Assembly (NCBI RefSeq): GCF_004337705.1 | Contig: NZ_SKBU01000001.1 | Span: forward strand, 1 to 64,000 | DNA: 64,000 nucleotides | Source of the DNA: Rubrobacter taiwanensis | GTDB taxonomy: Bacteria; Actinomycetota; Rubrobacteria; Rubrobacterales; Rubrobacteraceae | Direction of reading: 5' to 3' | Shown here: in pieces, positions 26,369 to 35,970 of the stretch | How positions within the stretch are numbered: the first letter of the stretch is position 1 | Layout: each line of letters opens with the position of its first letter | Notes under the pieces: model-generated | What the model was told of the DNA's origin: nothing | Seen by the model: the letters and a program-made list of their open reading frames with translations, nothing else | Database searches by the model: none | Position numbers and translations under genes: made by a program

Positions 26369-26409
26369 GCCGTTCTTTGAGAAAAAGTTCGGGACGCGCC
26401 GGTGTCTTC

Positions 26410-26847
26410 TCAGGCTCCGGCCCCGACGCGCTCCCTGAGGCGGCGCTTGAGCCGGAAGAGTATGGCCCCGATGCCCCGCAGCCGCAGCGGGGAGATGACC
26501 TCGTGCAGCTTCATCCGGGTATAGAAGTCGTCGGGGACGGCCAGGATCTCCTCCGCCCGCAGGCCGTTGAGTCCCTCCAGGAGCACCCCGGCGAAGCCGC
26601 GCGTGGTGGGGGCCTCCGGCGGGGCGTCGAAGTACAGGGTGACCCGGCCCCCGTCGTCTATCTCCTCGGCCAGGAAGAACGGGGTCTGGCACTCGTGCAC
26701 CTGCTCCATCTCGTCGTGGTTGTCCGCCAGGTGCTCCGGCAGCGGCGGGACCTTCTCCGAGTACTCCAAAAGCAGCGGGAGCCGCAGCGAGCCGGGCGCG
26801 GCCTCGAACTCCTCTATTACGCGCTGTAGCTGGTTCGGTATGCTCAT
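26410..26847 (-). CDS. sufE: SufE-family cysteine desulfurase activator
   Basis: 145 residues following SufE throughout: YSEKVPPLPEHL, then VHECQTPFFLAEEIDDGG with the sulfur-accepting cysteine, APTTRGFAGVLLEGLNG, and LHEVISPLRLRGIGAILFRLKR. It accepts sulfane sulfur from SufS for Fe-S cluster assembly. No other suf gene is in the window. The first 11 codons of the longer open frame are dropped because the family starts at this ATG, preceded by AGGG. Confidence 0.88.
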   Translation of the reverse strand: MSIPNQLQRVIEEFEAAPGSLRLPLLLEYSEKVPPLPEHLADNHDEMEQVHECQTPFFLAEEIDDGGRVTLYFDAPPEAPTTRGFAGVLLEGLNGLRAEEILAVPDDFYTRMKLHEVISPLRLRGIGAILFRLKRRLRERVGAGA

Positions 26848-27340
26848 AGCGACCCTAAGTCTATCAGAAATGCATGGCAACTCTGACAGCTAAAGCGGTG
26901 GTCAGCCTCTCAGGAGATGCCCGCGCCACGTTACGTCTCGAAGGCTCCGCCCGAGGTCAATCCAGGTGCTATCTGCGCTCCTTCCCCGGGGGCATTCTGA
27001 GTGTCTGCGCTATACCGGTTACATGAAAGCTACCGGCGCGGCAAGGATGGGGTGCGGCGGCCGGCGGACCTCGTCGGCGAACGTTCCCCGCCCGGAGGCA
27101 GAGCTGGCGCTGGATGAGATCTACGCCGGCATAGAGCCGCTATCTTAGCGGCCTCGCGCTGATGCCGCAGAGGATCGCCTCTCGCGGCGCTTTGCCTGCC
27201 GATCCTGTCCCGCAAGGTAGCCGGCCGGACGCAGAGCAAGCGGAGGACAGGATGCTGGCTTGAGCAGATCGTCGCGAAAGACGGGTGGGTAGGTGGAGAA
27301 CCGGTGAATAGCGATGCACCGGCTGATCTCTATACCCGGC
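26848..27340. other. Gene-poor stretch
   Basis: About 490 bases without a supportable gene. A 60-codon plus-strand frame at 26966-27148 has no recognisable family. A short hairpin (AGAGG-ATCG-CCTCT, about 27167-27180) is the only clear structure. Together with the DUF6429 fragment next to it, this looks like eroded sequence. Confidence 0.5.
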
Positions 27341-27457
27341 TTACCGCCGCGCGAACAACTTTCGGAACGCCTCTTGGGCGGCGCGCTGCCCTTCCCCGGT
27401 AAGCATTACCGATTTGGCCTTGCTCGAGCCACTCGGGTAGACCTCATCTGCCAAGCC
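27341..27457 (-). pseudogene. C-terminal fragment of a DUF6429-like protein
   Basis: The minus-strand frame ends SSKAKSVMLTGEGQRAAQEAFRKLFARR, close to the conserved end of DUF6429 proteins (typically D-P-x-x-KAKSVVLTEEG, then an LFxRLF tail). The preceding part of the frame does not match the family's usual core, so only the tail survives. Function of the family is unknown. Confidence 0.4.
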
Positions 27458-27544
27458 GCTCCCTAACCCTCCGGGCGCGCGGGTCCTCTGGTATAGCTGA
27501 CCTCTCTTTTCCCTGCCCCGGCAGACCACCGGATGACGGCTTTC

Positions 27545-28468
27545 TTACGGCACGGGCTGGAGGCGGGGAGTGGAGACCTCGCCGGGCGGCTCGACCCGGG
27601 CTCCGGAGGCATTGATCTCCAGCTCCAGCGCGCGCGCCCGGACGCCGTGTGCCTCGAAGGCGGCCTGCATGGCCGGGGCGCAGGAGCCGTCCGGTGCGAG
27701 GGCGAGCACCGTCGGGCCCGAGCCGGAGAGGCAGGCCCCGTAGGCTCCGTTCTCAAGAGCGGCTTCTATCACGTCCCAGAGGCCCGGGATCAGGTGCGCC
27801 CGGTAGGTCTGGTGCAGCCGGTCCTGCATCGCCTCGCGCAGCAGCCCGTATTCCCCGGTGGCGAGCGCCCCGACGAGCAGCCCGGCCCGGCCCACGTTGA
27901 AGACCGCGTCGCGGTGCGGCACGCTCCGGGGCAGCGCCCGGCGGGCGGCGGTGGTGGAGACGGCGAAGTCCGGGACGGCGACGACGGCCAGCAGGCCCTC
28001 CGGGTACAGGCGCACGCAGCGGACCCCGCCGGGGGTGAGCGTGCCCGTTACCAGCCCGCCCAGCAGGGCGGGAGCGGCGTTGTCCGGGTGGCCGTCCAGC
28101 TCGCAGACCAGGTTCAGGAGATCCGGGGCGGCCAGATGGCGGCCGAGGAGATCGTTGGCGGCTACCGCGCCGCCGACCAGCGCCGCGGCGCTGCCGCCCA
28201 GCCCCCGCTCCGGCGGGATGGAGTTCTCCTGGATTAGGTGGAAGTGGGCGTCGGGCTCGCCCGCGATCTCGGCCACGAACTTCGCCGCCCGGTAGGAGGG
28301 GTGGTGCTCGTCTTGCGGGATGCGCTCCGCCCCCTCGCCCCGCACCTCGATAACGGGCTCGGGCGCGCGGTCGAGGCTCACGCGCATGTGGAGGGAGAGT
28401 GCGAGACCCGCCGCGTCGTAGGCCGGTCCCAGGTTAGCGGCGGTCGCGGGCACGCGGACCGAGATCAC
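27545..28468 (-). CDS. thrB: Homoserine kinase
   Basis: 307 residues of the GHMP kinase family. VRVPATAANLGPAYDAAGLAL is motif 1, PPERGLGGSAAALVGG the phosphate-binding motif 2, and GACLSGSGPTVLAL motif 3. It phosphorylates homoserine ahead of threonine synthase. The GTG start overlaps the thrC TGA by 4 bases (GTGA), so the pair is translationally coupled. A much longer open frame upstream in the same register runs through thrC and is spurious. Confidence 0.93.
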   Translation of the reverse strand: MISVRVPATAANLGPAYDAAGLALSLHMRVSLDRAPEPVIEVRGEGAERIPQDEHHPSYRAAKFVAEIAGEPDAHFHLIQENSIPPERGLGGSAAALVGGAVAANDLLGRHLAAPDLLNLVCELDGHPDNAAPALLGGLVTGTLTPGGVRCVRLYPEGLLAVVAVPDFAVSTTAARRALPRSVPHRDAVFNVGRAGLLVGALATGEYGLLREAMQDRLHQTYRAHLIPGLWDVIEAALENGAYGACLSGSGPTVLALAPDGSCAPAMQAAFEAHGVRARALELEINASGARVEPPGEVSTPRLQPVP

Positions 28469-29529
28469 GGCTCCGTCTCCCCGGAGATCCGGGCCGCCAG
28501 AGCGCCGAAGTCCGCCGGGACCGGCTCCGGCAGCTCCGCCCGGCTCTTTACGGCGTCCGGGTCTTTGAGCCCGTGGCCGGTCAGGACGGCGACGACCGTT
28601 CCTCCGGGGGAGCGCCCCTCGCGCGCCAGCTTCAGCAACCCCGCAACGGCGGCGGCCGAGGCCGGCTCGCAGAAGACGCCCTCCGCGCGGGCGAGCAGCG
28701 CCTGGGCCTCCAGGATCTCCGCGTCCGTCACGGCGTTTATCTCCCCGCCGGACTCGCCGACCGCCCGCAGCGCGCCCTCGCGGCTGGCCGGATCCCCTAT
28801 GCGGATCGCGCTCGCCACCGTCTCCGGGCGCTCCACGGCGCGCCCGAGCACCAGCGGGGCGGCGCCCGCGGCCTGGAAGCCGAGCATCCGGGGTGCGGGC
28901 CCGCTCCACTCGCAGAAGCCCTTCCAGTAGGCGGTTATATTCCCGGCGTTGCCGACCGGGATGGCGAGAGCCTCCGGCGCGCGCCCCAGCGCCTCGCAGA
29001 CCTCGAAGGCTGCCGTCTTCTGCCCGGCGATGCGGTCCGGGTTCACGGAGTTCACGAGCGCCACCCCGTCCAGCTCCGCGGCTGCCCGGCGGGAGAGCCG
29101 CAGCGCTTCGTCGAAGGAGCCCTCTATCTGGACGATGCGCGCCCCGTGCGCCAGGACCTGGACCGCCTTGCCCAGGGCGACCCCGCCCGCCGGGACGACG
29201 ACGAAGCACCGGATGCCGACGCGCGCGGCGTAGGCGGCGGCCGAGGCTGCGGTGTTCCCGGTGGAGGCGCAGACGCAGGCCCGGTTCCCGGCGGCCAGGG
29301 CCCGGCTCATGGCCACGGCCATGCCCCGGTCCTTGAACGAACCGGTCGGGTTCGCGCCCTCGAACTTCAGGTAGACCCGCGCGCCGGCCAGCTCCGAGAC
29401 GCGCGGGGCCTCTATGAGCGGCGTGTCGCCTTCTCCCAGAGAGACGATGGCGCCGTCCGGGATGCCGGGCAGGCGGTCCCGGTACTTGCGGACTACACCG
29501 GATTTTGCGTGCGGGATGTGCGTCTTCAA
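28465..29529 (-). CDS. thrC: Threonine synthase
   Basis: 354 residues, fold-type II PLP enzyme of the short ThrC class. GEGDTPLIEAPRVSEL is the family start, the PLP lysine is in NPTGSFKDRGMAVAMS, CASTGNTAASAAAYAARVG binds phosphate, and IPVGNAGNITAYWKGF binds the cofactor. It converts O-phosphohomoserine to threonine. TTG start with GAGAGGGG upstream. With cimA present, isoleucine synthesis need not depend on this threonine. Confidence 0.93.
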   Translation of the reverse strand: MKTHIPHAKSGVVRKYRDRLPGIPDGAIVSLGEGDTPLIEAPRVSELAGARVYLKFEGANPTGSFKDRGMAVAMSRALAAGNRACVCASTGNTAASAAAYAARVGIRCFVVVPAGGVALGKAVQVLAHGARIVQIEGSFDEALRLSRRAAAELDGVALVNSVNPDRIAGQKTAAFEVCEALGRAPEALAIPVGNAGNITAYWKGFCEWSGPAPRMLGFQAAGAAPLVLGRAVERPETVASAIRIGDPASREGALRAVGESGGEINAVTDAEILEAQALLARAEGVFCEPASAAAVAGLLKLAREGRSPGGTVVAVLTGHGLKDPDAVKSRAELPEPVPADFGALAARISGETEP

Positions 29530-29684
29530 GGGGGTGCCCCTCTCTTCGTAGCCGGACGGGGAGTTGCGGACCGGGGGTTAAGCCCCGGGGCCGGTAGTTC
29601 GCCCGGCTTCGCGGAGGGTGCTGCGCTCGCAGTTCATTGCAGGGTGGAAACTACCACGGCCGCTGCGCGGATTGCAAGTGTCGC

Positions 29685-32420
29685 TCACGACCGCTCGAGC
29701 CCCTCCAGCCCCTTCCGGGCCGGTCCGTACTCCGGGTTCAGCTCCAGCGCGCGCTCGTAGGCTTCGCGGGCCTCCTCCGGCCGGCCGGCGTGCCGCTGGG
29801 CCTCCGCCACCCGGGTGTACAGCTCGGCGGAGAGCGGGTTTTGGGAGAGGGCCCGCTCGAACTCTGCGTCGGCGGCGGCGTACTGCCCGGCCTGATTGAG
29901 CGCCGACCCCAGCGCCACGCGGTAGAGGGGCACCTCCGGGTAGAGGCCCAACACCGCCCGGTGCTGCTCTATGGCCGCTCCGGTCTCGCGGATGAAGATC
30001 AGGATCGAGGCCAGCTGCAGCCGGTGCTTTACCCGGCGGGGCTCCAGCTCTACGGCCCTCTCCAGCTCCGCGGCGGCCCGCCGGAGGTCGGCCTGGTTCA
30101 GGTAAGCCTGCGAGAGCAGCGAGCGCACGTCGGGGTCTTCCGAGATCTCCAGCGCCTGCTCGAAGCTGGTTGCAGCCCGCGCGAAGTCGTTGTTCTGCAG
30201 GTGCGCCCGGCCGAGGCCCACGAGGGCTAAGAACCGCTCGTCCTCCCCGCCGGCGAGAGCCCGGTTGTAGAGCTCCACGGCCCGCTCCGTCTCGCCCGCT
30301 CGCAGGAGCGTGTTGCCCCGCACGGCCGGCGTGGCCTGCAGCTCGCCGGGGTTCACTTCGTACAGGCGGTAGCGGTCTCCCGGGGCCTCCAGCTTGGTGA
30401 AGCCCGGCAGGTGCTCCAGCTGCGTCCCCAGTTCTGAGTTGACCGGGAGCAGGACGTAGCGCACCTTCTGGTTTTGCATGAACCGCAGCGCCCGCTCGTC
30501 CATGACACCGGAGCCGTAGAACTCGCGCACGAACCGGGCGTTCGCCGGAACCTGCTCCCGGGCGTCCTGCAGCCCGTCGTCGTCCAGCCGGCTCCGGAAG
30601 CTCACTACGTTCGCCTCGCCCGAGTAGGCCGCAAGGCAGCCGCTCTCCGCCTCCGGCGCGAGCACCAGGCTCGGCGTGTCTATGACGCCCTGCATCCAGC
30701 GGAAGGCCGGGTCCGCGCAGGAGGTCTGATCTTGTGCCAGATTCTCCGGCCGGTCCAGCGTCCCGATGCCCGCGGCGGCGGAGGGGGCCGCGGCTGCCGC
30801 GGCGACCGTGGCGAAGATCAGGGGCACGAAGGGGGACAGCTCCCGCAGCCCGCGGTGCCTCTCTGCTCTGGAGCGCGCGAACCGCAGGAGCTCGTAGCAC
30901 ACCCAGCCCAGCGTCACGAGCGCGGCCAGATAGGCGGGCCAGGCCAGCCGGAAGAGGAGCCAGGGGCCGATCCGGTCCCCGATAAGCGTGGCCACCGGGG
31001 GGACGTAGATGAGGGCCGGCGAGAGGAGCATAGTCCCGAGCAGCCACTTCGCGGCTCCCTCGCTGCGCCAGAGGAGGAACGGCACCCCGACGGCATACGC
31101 CGCCAGGATTACCGGATTCGTGAAGAGCGAGGGATCGGCGATGTAGGTGCCCGCACCGGTCTCTATCAGGCGGTCCTGCCGCTGCCACGTCTCAAGCAGC
31201 TGTTCCCGCACCGCCGGGTTGGCCGTGTCCAGCCGCCTCATGAGCGGGTTCCCGGTCATGAGGAGGTAGAAGGCCGGCGGGAAGCCGATACTCAGCACCG
31301 CCGTGCCCAGATGAACGGTCGGCGCCCACTCCCGCGGGTTCGTGACCAGGTGCACCAGCGCGAAACCGCCCACCGCTATCCCGATGAACATGATCCCCAT
31401 CGGATGCACCGCCACCACCGACCAGCAGACGAACGTGAAGAGCGCGAGCATGAGCAGCGTCCGCTCCCGGAGGAACAGGATGCCCAGCGCGAGCGCCACC
31501 GGGAGGAAGAGGAAGCGGGCCACGTACTTGTCCTCCGCGATCCTCGCTATGAACTCCCCGCCCGGGGTGAAGAGGGAGCTTTTGAGGTAGATCAGGAAGA
31601 AGAGCCCGGTCAGCGTCCCGGCCAGCAGCGCCCCGGTCTCGCTTCCGAGGATCGTGCGGGCGAGCGCGTAGACGGCTAGCAGTGCCGCCACGATCATGGC
31701 GGGGGACAGGTAGGTCAACATGAGGTCTACCGGGTCTATGCCCGAGACCCACGCCAGCGTGGAGATCTCCAGCAGCCAGCCGTTGATCGAGAGGCGGGAG
31801 AACTCCGCCTCGGCCCCGGTGTAAGGGTAGTAGAATCCCAGCCGGTCCGTGGTCAGGAACTCCCGCACGTAGGCCAGGTACACCCAGATGTCCTCGTTGG
31901 CGTGCCTGACCCGGACCGCGGAGAGGTGCGCAAGAAGCCCGGCCACCGCCAGGAACGGGACCCAGAGCCAGTCCGGCGTAAAGAGCCTGCCGCCCGGCGG
32001 TCCGGACCGCCCCTCCAGCACGCGGAACGCCGCGAGCGCCAGCGAGCTCGCCAGAACCCCCGCGCAGAGCGCCAGGTACGTACCAGGGTTCCAGTGCAGC
32101 ACCAGCGCGGGGAGCCCGAGCAGCCCGAAGAGGCCCACGCTCAGCACGAGCGCTACCGGGACGTGGGCCGGGAGTGGGAGCCGCCTGCCCAGCAGGAGCA
32201 GCGAGGCCAGAGCGCCCGGGAACATGAAGAGCGTGAGGGTCGCCAGGAACATCGCAGGCGGCAGCCCCGAGAAGACGCCCCGCAGCGGCAGGAGGACCGC
32301 TAAAGAGATGAGGGCTGCGGCCAGCAGCCCCGCCTCCGGCGAGCGGAGTCGGCTCCGGCCCGGTTCGCCCGGGCGCTCCGCTCTCCGGGCGCGTCCGGTG
32401 GGCTTTATCTTGCCGTGCAT
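29685..32420 (-). CDS. Large multi-span membrane protein with C-terminal TPR repeats
   Basis: 911 residues. About 12-13 membrane spans fill residues 30-600, with an early extracytoplasmic-type loop HANEDIWVYLAYVREF and YPYTGAEAEFSRLSINGW resembling GT-C-fold polyprenyl-sugar transferases. The last 300 residues are tetratricopeptide repeats (about six, for example AVELYNRALAGGEDERFLALVGLG and AREAYERALELNPEYGPARKG). It probably transfers or polymerises a sugar on a lipid carrier outside the membrane, the TPR part serving as docking platform; this is inference. It is divergent from rmlBAC. The ATG has GGGAGAA upstream; the longer frame starting at 32597 overlaps rmlB's start region. Confidence 0.7.
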   Translation of the reverse strand: MHGKIKPTGRARRAERPGEPGRSRLRSPEAGLLAAALISLAVLLPLRGVFSGLPPAMFLATLTLFMFPGALASLLLLGRRLPLPAHVPVALVLSVGLFGLLGLPALVLHWNPGTYLALCAGVLASSLALAAFRVLEGRSGPPGGRLFTPDWLWVPFLAVAGLLAHLSAVRVRHANEDIWVYLAYVREFLTTDRLGFYYPYTGAEAEFSRLSINGWLLEISTLAWVSGIDPVDLMLTYLSPAMIVAALLAVYALARTILGSETGALLAGTLTGLFFLIYLKSSLFTPGGEFIARIAEDKYVARFLFLPVALALGILFLRERTLLMLALFTFVCWSVVAVHPMGIMFIGIAVGGFALVHLVTNPREWAPTVHLGTAVLSIGFPPAFYLLMTGNPLMRRLDTANPAVREQLLETWQRQDRLIETGAGTYIADPSLFTNPVILAAYAVGVPFLLWRSEGAAKWLLGTMLLSPALIYVPPVATLIGDRIGPWLLFRLAWPAYLAALVTLGWVCYELLRFARSRAERHRGLRELSPFVPLIFATVAAAAAAPSAAAGIGTLDRPENLAQDQTSCADPAFRWMQGVIDTPSLVLAPEAESGCLAAYSGEANVVSFRSRLDDDGLQDAREQVPANARFVREFYGSGVMDERALRFMQNQKVRYVLLPVNSELGTQLEHLPGFTKLEAPGDRYRLYEVNPGELQATPAVRGNTLLRAGETERAVELYNRALAGGEDERFLALVGLGRAHLQNNDFARAATSFEQALEISEDPDVRSLLSQAYLNQADLRRAAAELERAVELEPRRVKHRLQLASILIFIRETGAAIEQHRAVLGLYPEVPLYRVALGSALNQAGQYAAADAEFERALSQNPLSAELYTRVAEAQRHAGRPEEAREAYERALELNPEYGPARKGLEGLERS

Positions 32421-32453
32421 GGGAGTGTCATTTCTCCCGGTATGCTGGTAACC

Positions 32454-32511
32454 TACACATTCGGGTGGCAACCCGTGAATGTATACCAGATTTCGGCCGG
32501 TGCCACCCGAA
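32454..32511. repeat. Interlocking inverted repeats between divergent genes
   Basis: TACACATTCGGGT (32454-32466) faces ACCCGTGAATGTATA (32471-32485) across the 4-base loop GGCA, with a 2-base bulge. The inner word TTCGGGTGGCA (32460-32470) is also the exact reverse complement of TGCCACCCGAA (32501-32511). It sits between the divergent TPR membrane gene and rmlB, so it is a candidate shared operator. Confidence 0.5.
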
Positions 32512-32547
32512 CGGCACGCGAGAGACGGAGGGGGTTGGCGCGACCGG

Positions 32548-33624
32548 ATGAGCGAGATCACCGACACCGTTCTGGTAACCGGCGGGGCCGGGTTCATCGG
32601 GGGGAACTATGTCCTGCGGGCCGTGGAGTCCGGGCGGCGGGTGGTCAACCTGGACGCCCTCACCTACGCGGGTAACCGGGCCACGCTGGCGTCCGTCATG
32701 GACCGCCCGAACCACGTCTTCGTGCGGGGGAGGATCGGCGACCGCGACCTCGTCGAGGAGCTGCTGGCCGTCCACCGGCCGCGGGCGGTGGTGAACTTCG
32801 CCGCCGAGACGCACGTGGACCGTTCCATAGACTCCCCGCGGGACTTCGTGCGGACCAACGTGGTCGAGACGCTGGAGCTGCTGGAAGCGGCACGGGCGTA
32901 CCTCGGCACGCTCGCTGCAGAGGCGCGCGGGAGCTTCCGCTTCCTGCACGTCTCCACCGACGAGGTCTACGGTTCGCTTGGGGAGGAGGGGCTCTTCACC
33001 GAGGAGACGCCCTACGCGCCCAACTCGCCGTACGCGGCCTCCAAGGCGGCCTCAGATCACCTGGTGCGCGCCTACCACCACACCTACGGGCTCCCCACGC
33101 TGACCACCAACTGCTCCAACAACTACGGCCCGTACCAGTATCCGGAGAAGCTGATCCCGCTCATGATCCACCGCGCCGTGCGGGGCGAATCCCTGCCGGT
33201 CTACGGCGACGGCGGCAACGTCCGGGACTGGCTCTACGTCGAGGACCACTGCCGGGCCATCGAGGCGGTTCTGGAGCGCGGGGTTCCCGGGCGCGTGTAC
33301 AACGTTGGGGCCTCGTGCGAGAAGACCAACCTGGAGGTGGTGCGCACCATCTGCCGGATGCTGGACGAGCTCCTTCCCGACTCTCCACACGCGCCGCACG
33401 AGGAGCTTATCACCTTCGTCGAGGACCGGCCCGGCCACGACCGCCGCTACGCGATGGACGCCACGCGGCTGCGTACCGAGCTCGGCTGGGAGCCCGGGGA
33501 GACGTTCGAGAGCGGCATGGCTAAGACCGTGCGGTGGTACCTGGAGAACCGGGATTGGTGTGAGGAGGTTCTCGCCGGGAAGTACTCGGGCGAACGGCTC
33601 GGCCTGATGGGGGGAAGCGCGTGA
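32548..33624 (+). CDS. rmlB: dTDP-glucose 4,6-dehydratase
   Basis: 358 residues, extended [16 protein letters not shown] binds [14 protein letters not shown] carries the catalytic threonine-aspartate-glutamate group, and [11 protein letters not shown] the tyrosine-lysine pair. [18 protein letters not shown] and [14 protein letters not shown] are dTDP-sugar-specific. It makes dTDP-4-keto-6-deoxyglucose for rhamnose. GGAGGGGG about 13 bases upstream supports this ATG rather than one 23 codons earlier. The stop overlaps the rmlA GTG by 4 bases. Confidence 0.95.
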   Translation: MSEITDTVLVTGGAGFIGGNYVLRAVESGRRVVNLDALTYAGNRATLASVMDRPNHVFVRGRIGDRDLVEELLAVHRPRAVVNFAAETHVDRSIDSPRDFVRTNVVETLELLEAARAYLGTLAAEARGSFRFLHVSTDEVYGSLGEEGLFTEETPYAPNSPYAASKAASDHLVRAYHHTYGLPTLTTNCSNNYGPYQYPEKLIPLMIHRAVRGESLPVYGDGGNVRDWLYVEDHCRAIEAVLERGVPGRVYNVGASCEKTNLEVVRTICRMLDELLPDSPHAPHEELITFVEDRPGHDRRYAMDATRLRTELGWEPGETFESGMAKTVRWYLENRDWCEEVLAGKYSGERLGLMGGSA

Positions 33625-34520
33625 AGGGGATAATCCTTGCCGGGGGCTCGGGCACGCGGCTCTACCCGCTGACGACCGCCGTCAGCAAGCAGCTGCTGCC
33701 GGTCTACGACAAGCCCATGATCTACTACCCCTTAAGCACGCTGATGCTGGCGGGGATCCGCGAGATCCTCATCATCTCCACCCCGCAGGACCTGCCGCGC
33801 TTTGAGACCCTGCTGGGCGACGGTTCGAATTGGGGACTTGAGTTCTCCTACGCCGTGCAGCCGCGGCCGGAAGGACTGGCGCAGGCGTTCATCATCGGGC
33901 GGGAGTTCGTGGGCCGGGACCCCGTGGCGCTCGTGCTCGGGGACAATATCTTCTACGGGCACAACTTCTCCCGCACGCTGCAGCGCGCCGCCCGCCGGAC
34001 GGAGGGGGCGACCATCTTCGGCTACTGGGTGCGGGACCCCGAGCGCTACGGCGTGGTCGAGCTGGACGAGAGCGGCAAGGCTGTGAGCCTGGAGGAGAAG
34101 CCCACAAAACCCCGCTCGCACTACGCGGTCGTCGGCCTCTACTTCTACGACAACCAGGTCCTGGACATAGCCGCGGGCCTCACGCCCTCGGCGCGGGGCG
34201 AGCTGGAGATCACGGACGTCAACCTGGCCTACCTGGAGCAGGGACGGCTCCGGGTCGAGCTGATGGGGCGCGGCATGGCGTGGCTGGACGCCGGTACCCA
34301 CGAGTCCCTCCTGCAGTCCTCCAACTTCATCGAGACGCTGGAGCAGCGGCAGGGCCTTAAGGTGGCATGCCCGGAGGAGATCGCCTACCGCATGGGCTAC
34401 ATAGACGCCGAGCAGGTGGCGCGGCTGGCCGAACCGATGAAGAAGAACAGCTACGGGCAGTACCTGCTGGAGTTGCTGGAGGATCCGACCGTGCGTCCCA
34501 TACCCGTGGAGGGCCGTTGA
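33621..34520 (+). CDS. rmlA: Glucose-1-phosphate thymidylyltransferase
   Basis: 299 residues, the size of the short RmlA class. [36 protein letters not shown] is the nucleotide-binding signature; [12 protein letters not shown] and [13 protein letters not shown] hold the metal-binding aspartates. It makes dTDP-glucose from dTTP and glucose-1-phosphate, the first step of the rhamnose route. GTG start overlapping rmlB; the stop overlaps the rmlC TTG by 4 bases. Confidence 0.95.
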   Translation: MKGIILAGGSGTRLYPLTTAVSKQLLPVYDKPMIYYPLSTLMLAGIREILIISTPQDLPRFETLLGDGSNWGLEFSYAVQPRPEGLAQAFIIGREFVGRDPVALVLGDNIFYGHNFSRTLQRAARRTEGATIFGYWVRDPERYGVVELDESGKAVSLEEKPTKPRSHYAVVGLYFYDNQVLDIAAGLTPSARGELEITDVNLAYLEQGRLRVELMGRGMAWLDAGTHESLLQSSNFIETLEQRQGLKVACPEEIAYRMGYIDAEQVARLAEPMKKNSYGQYLLELLEDPTVRPIPVEGR

Positions 34521-35071
34521 ACGTAGTAAAGACCGGCCTTCCCGGTGTCCTCATGGTAGAGCCCGACGTCTTCGGCGACGAGCGGGGCTTCTTCATGGAG
34601 AGCTACAACCGCAGACGCTACGCGGAGCACGGCCTGGAGGCGGACTTCGTGCAGGACAACCTCTCTTATTCCGCGCGCGGCGTGCTGCGGGGGCTGCACT
34701 TCCAGAACCCCAACCCGCAGGGCAAGCTGGTCTCGGTCCTGCAAGGCGAGGTGTTCGATGTGGCCGTGGACATCCGGGTGGGATCCCCGACCTTCGGGGA
34801 GTGGGTGGGGGTCACGCTCTCGGCGGAGAACCGGCGCCAGCTCTACATCCCGGAAGGGTTCGCCCACGGCTTTGTGGTGACGGGCGAGGCGGCGCTCTTC
34901 CACTACAAGTGCACCGATTTCTACGATCCCGAAGCGGACGGCAGCGCGCTCTGGAACGACCCGGAGATCGGGATCGAGTGGCCCGTTGAGGAGCCCGTCC
35001 TCTCCGGGAAGGACCGCAACGCCCCCACCCTGAGGGAGCTCGCCGCGGCCGGGCGGCTGCCGGAGTATTAA
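34517..35071 (+). CDS. rmlC: dTDP-4-dehydrorhamnose 3,5-epimerase
   Basis: 184 residues of the RmlC cupin family. [19 protein letters not shown], the catalytic histidine in [15 protein letters not shown], the [15 protein letters not shown] strand and [12 protein letters not shown] are all present, and the protein is full length. Start is TTG overlapping the rmlA stop (TTGA). Its last 110 bases recur as a second copy about 1 kb downstream, flanking the toxin-antitoxin pair that follows; the gene's last 4 bases overlap the stop of that convergent toxin gene. Confidence 0.94.
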   Translation: MNVVKTGLPGVLMVEPDVFGDERGFFMESYNRRRYAEHGLEADFVQDNLSYSARGVLRGLHFQNPNPQGKLVSVLQGEVFDVAVDIRVGSPTFGEWVGVTLSAENRRQLYIPEGFAHGFVVTGEAALFHYKCTDFYDPEADGSALWNDPEIGIEWPVEEPVLSGKDRNAPTLRELAAAGRLPEY

Positions 35072-35085
35072 TCTACCCCGCTGCC
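34961..35085 (+). repeat. Direct repeat, copy 1 (3' end of rmlC)
   Basis: 125 bases covering the last 111 bases of rmlC and 14 bases beyond. They match the second copy at 35971-36094 with five substitutions and one single-base gap (about 95 percent by eye). The two copies bracket the DUF433/DUF5615 module. Confidence 0.9.
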
Positions 35086-35448
35086 CAGGAAGTCCAGGGA
35101 GTGGGTGCCGAAGCTCTCCGGACGCTCGCGCCTGGCCTCTTCCCACCTCAGGAGGGCGCGGGAGATCTTCTCCGGACGGTCGTTCGGCAGCCCGCCGGTC
35201 ACGATCAGGACACCCGCCGTAAGCTCGCCTTTGCGGTAGAACTCAACGGTGTGGCGGATGAAGTCGTCGCGGTTGCGGGTGACGAGGATGCGGCCTTCCT
35301 CCGCGGCGTACCTCAACTGCTCCGGATCGGAGATCGCCCTTCCCGCACGCGAGACTTCGTGGACGCTTACGGCATCCAGCCCCAGCCCCCGGGCTATCTC
35401 CGCGGCTTTCGGCGGCAGGTCTTCGTCGAGCAGGAACCTGAACGTCAA
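35068..35448 (-). CDS. DUF5615 (PIN-like) toxin candidate
   Basis: 126 residues. FRFLLDEDLPPKAAEIARGLGLDAVSVHEVSRAGRA and GRILVTRNRDDFI match the DUF5615/Mut7-C PIN-like family, with acidic residues in LLDED and the RNRDDF turn corresponding to the nuclease site. In this family the partner is usually a DUF433 protein, which is encoded directly upstream with one base between the genes. Likely a ribonuclease toxin. Its last codons (GVD then TAA) lie inside the repeated rmlC-end sequence. Confidence 0.8.
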   Translation of the reverse strand: MTFRFLLDEDLPPKAAEIARGLGLDAVSVHEVSRAGRAISDPEQLRYAAEEGRILVTRNRDDFIRHTVEFYRKGELTAGVLIVTGGLPNDRPEKISRALLRWEEARRERPESFGTHSLDFLGSGVD

Positions 35449-35449
35449 G

Positions 35450-35887
35450 CTACACCCGGGAGCTTCCCGCAGACCCCGGGCGCAGGAACGGGAACTCCCG
35501 GTAGACGCTCTCGGGGGTCCAGCGCTCGTCGCGCTCTATCCTGGCGTCTATCTCTTCGGGATAGAGCCTGTAGTAGGAGAGCGCCGCCCCGAGTTGGGAC
35601 TCCGAAAGCCACGGGTAGGCCGCCTTCAACCTCTCGTAGTCCTCTCCGACCTCCCTGTAGCTCCGGATGATCTCCCAGACCTCCAGTCCCGTTCCCCAGA
35701 CCGCCGCTCTCCGGCCGTCCAGGCCATCCACGAAGTAGATCCCGGGTACCCGGCGCATCCGCACCGCCTCCCGCAACAGCGAGACCGCAAGCTCGGAGAA
35801 GGACGGCCCCCCACGGAGGCGCCTCTCCCGCTCCAGATCCCGCTCCAGATCCTCCGGCAACCTCAGCCCTCTCGCCCTCGATGCCAA
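35450..35887 (-). CDS. DUF433-containing antitoxin candidate
   Basis: 145 residues. An N-terminal ribbon-helix-helix-like part (GLRLPEDLERDLERERRLRGG, SFSELAVSLLREAVRMRR) is followed by a DUF433 helix-turn-helix (TGLEVWEIIRSYREVGEDYERLKAAYPWLSESQLGAALSYY). Expected to bind the downstream PIN-like toxin and its own promoter. TTG start chosen because AGGAGGT lies 4-5 bases before it and the family begins there; the frame remains open upstream to 36037, into the second repeat copy. Confidence 0.75.
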   Translation of the reverse strand: MASRARGLRLPEDLERDLERERRLRGGPSFSELAVSLLREAVRMRRVPGIYFVDGLDGRRAAVWGTGLEVWEIIRSYREVGEDYERLKAAYPWLSESQLGAALSYYRLYPEEIDARIERDERWTPESVYREFPFLRPGSAGSSRV

Positions 35888-35970
35888 ACCGACCTCCTGT
35901 TCACGATATGCACAGAGTGTAACATGAGGATGTTTTGCGAGCGTCTGCTGCGTTCGGATCGGTGCTTCCA

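Noticed and set aside
27545-29209. Fusion of thrB with a 246-residue upstream domain
   Set aside because: The upstream part is thrC read in the wrong frame; thrC and thrB are separate genes overlapping by GTGA.
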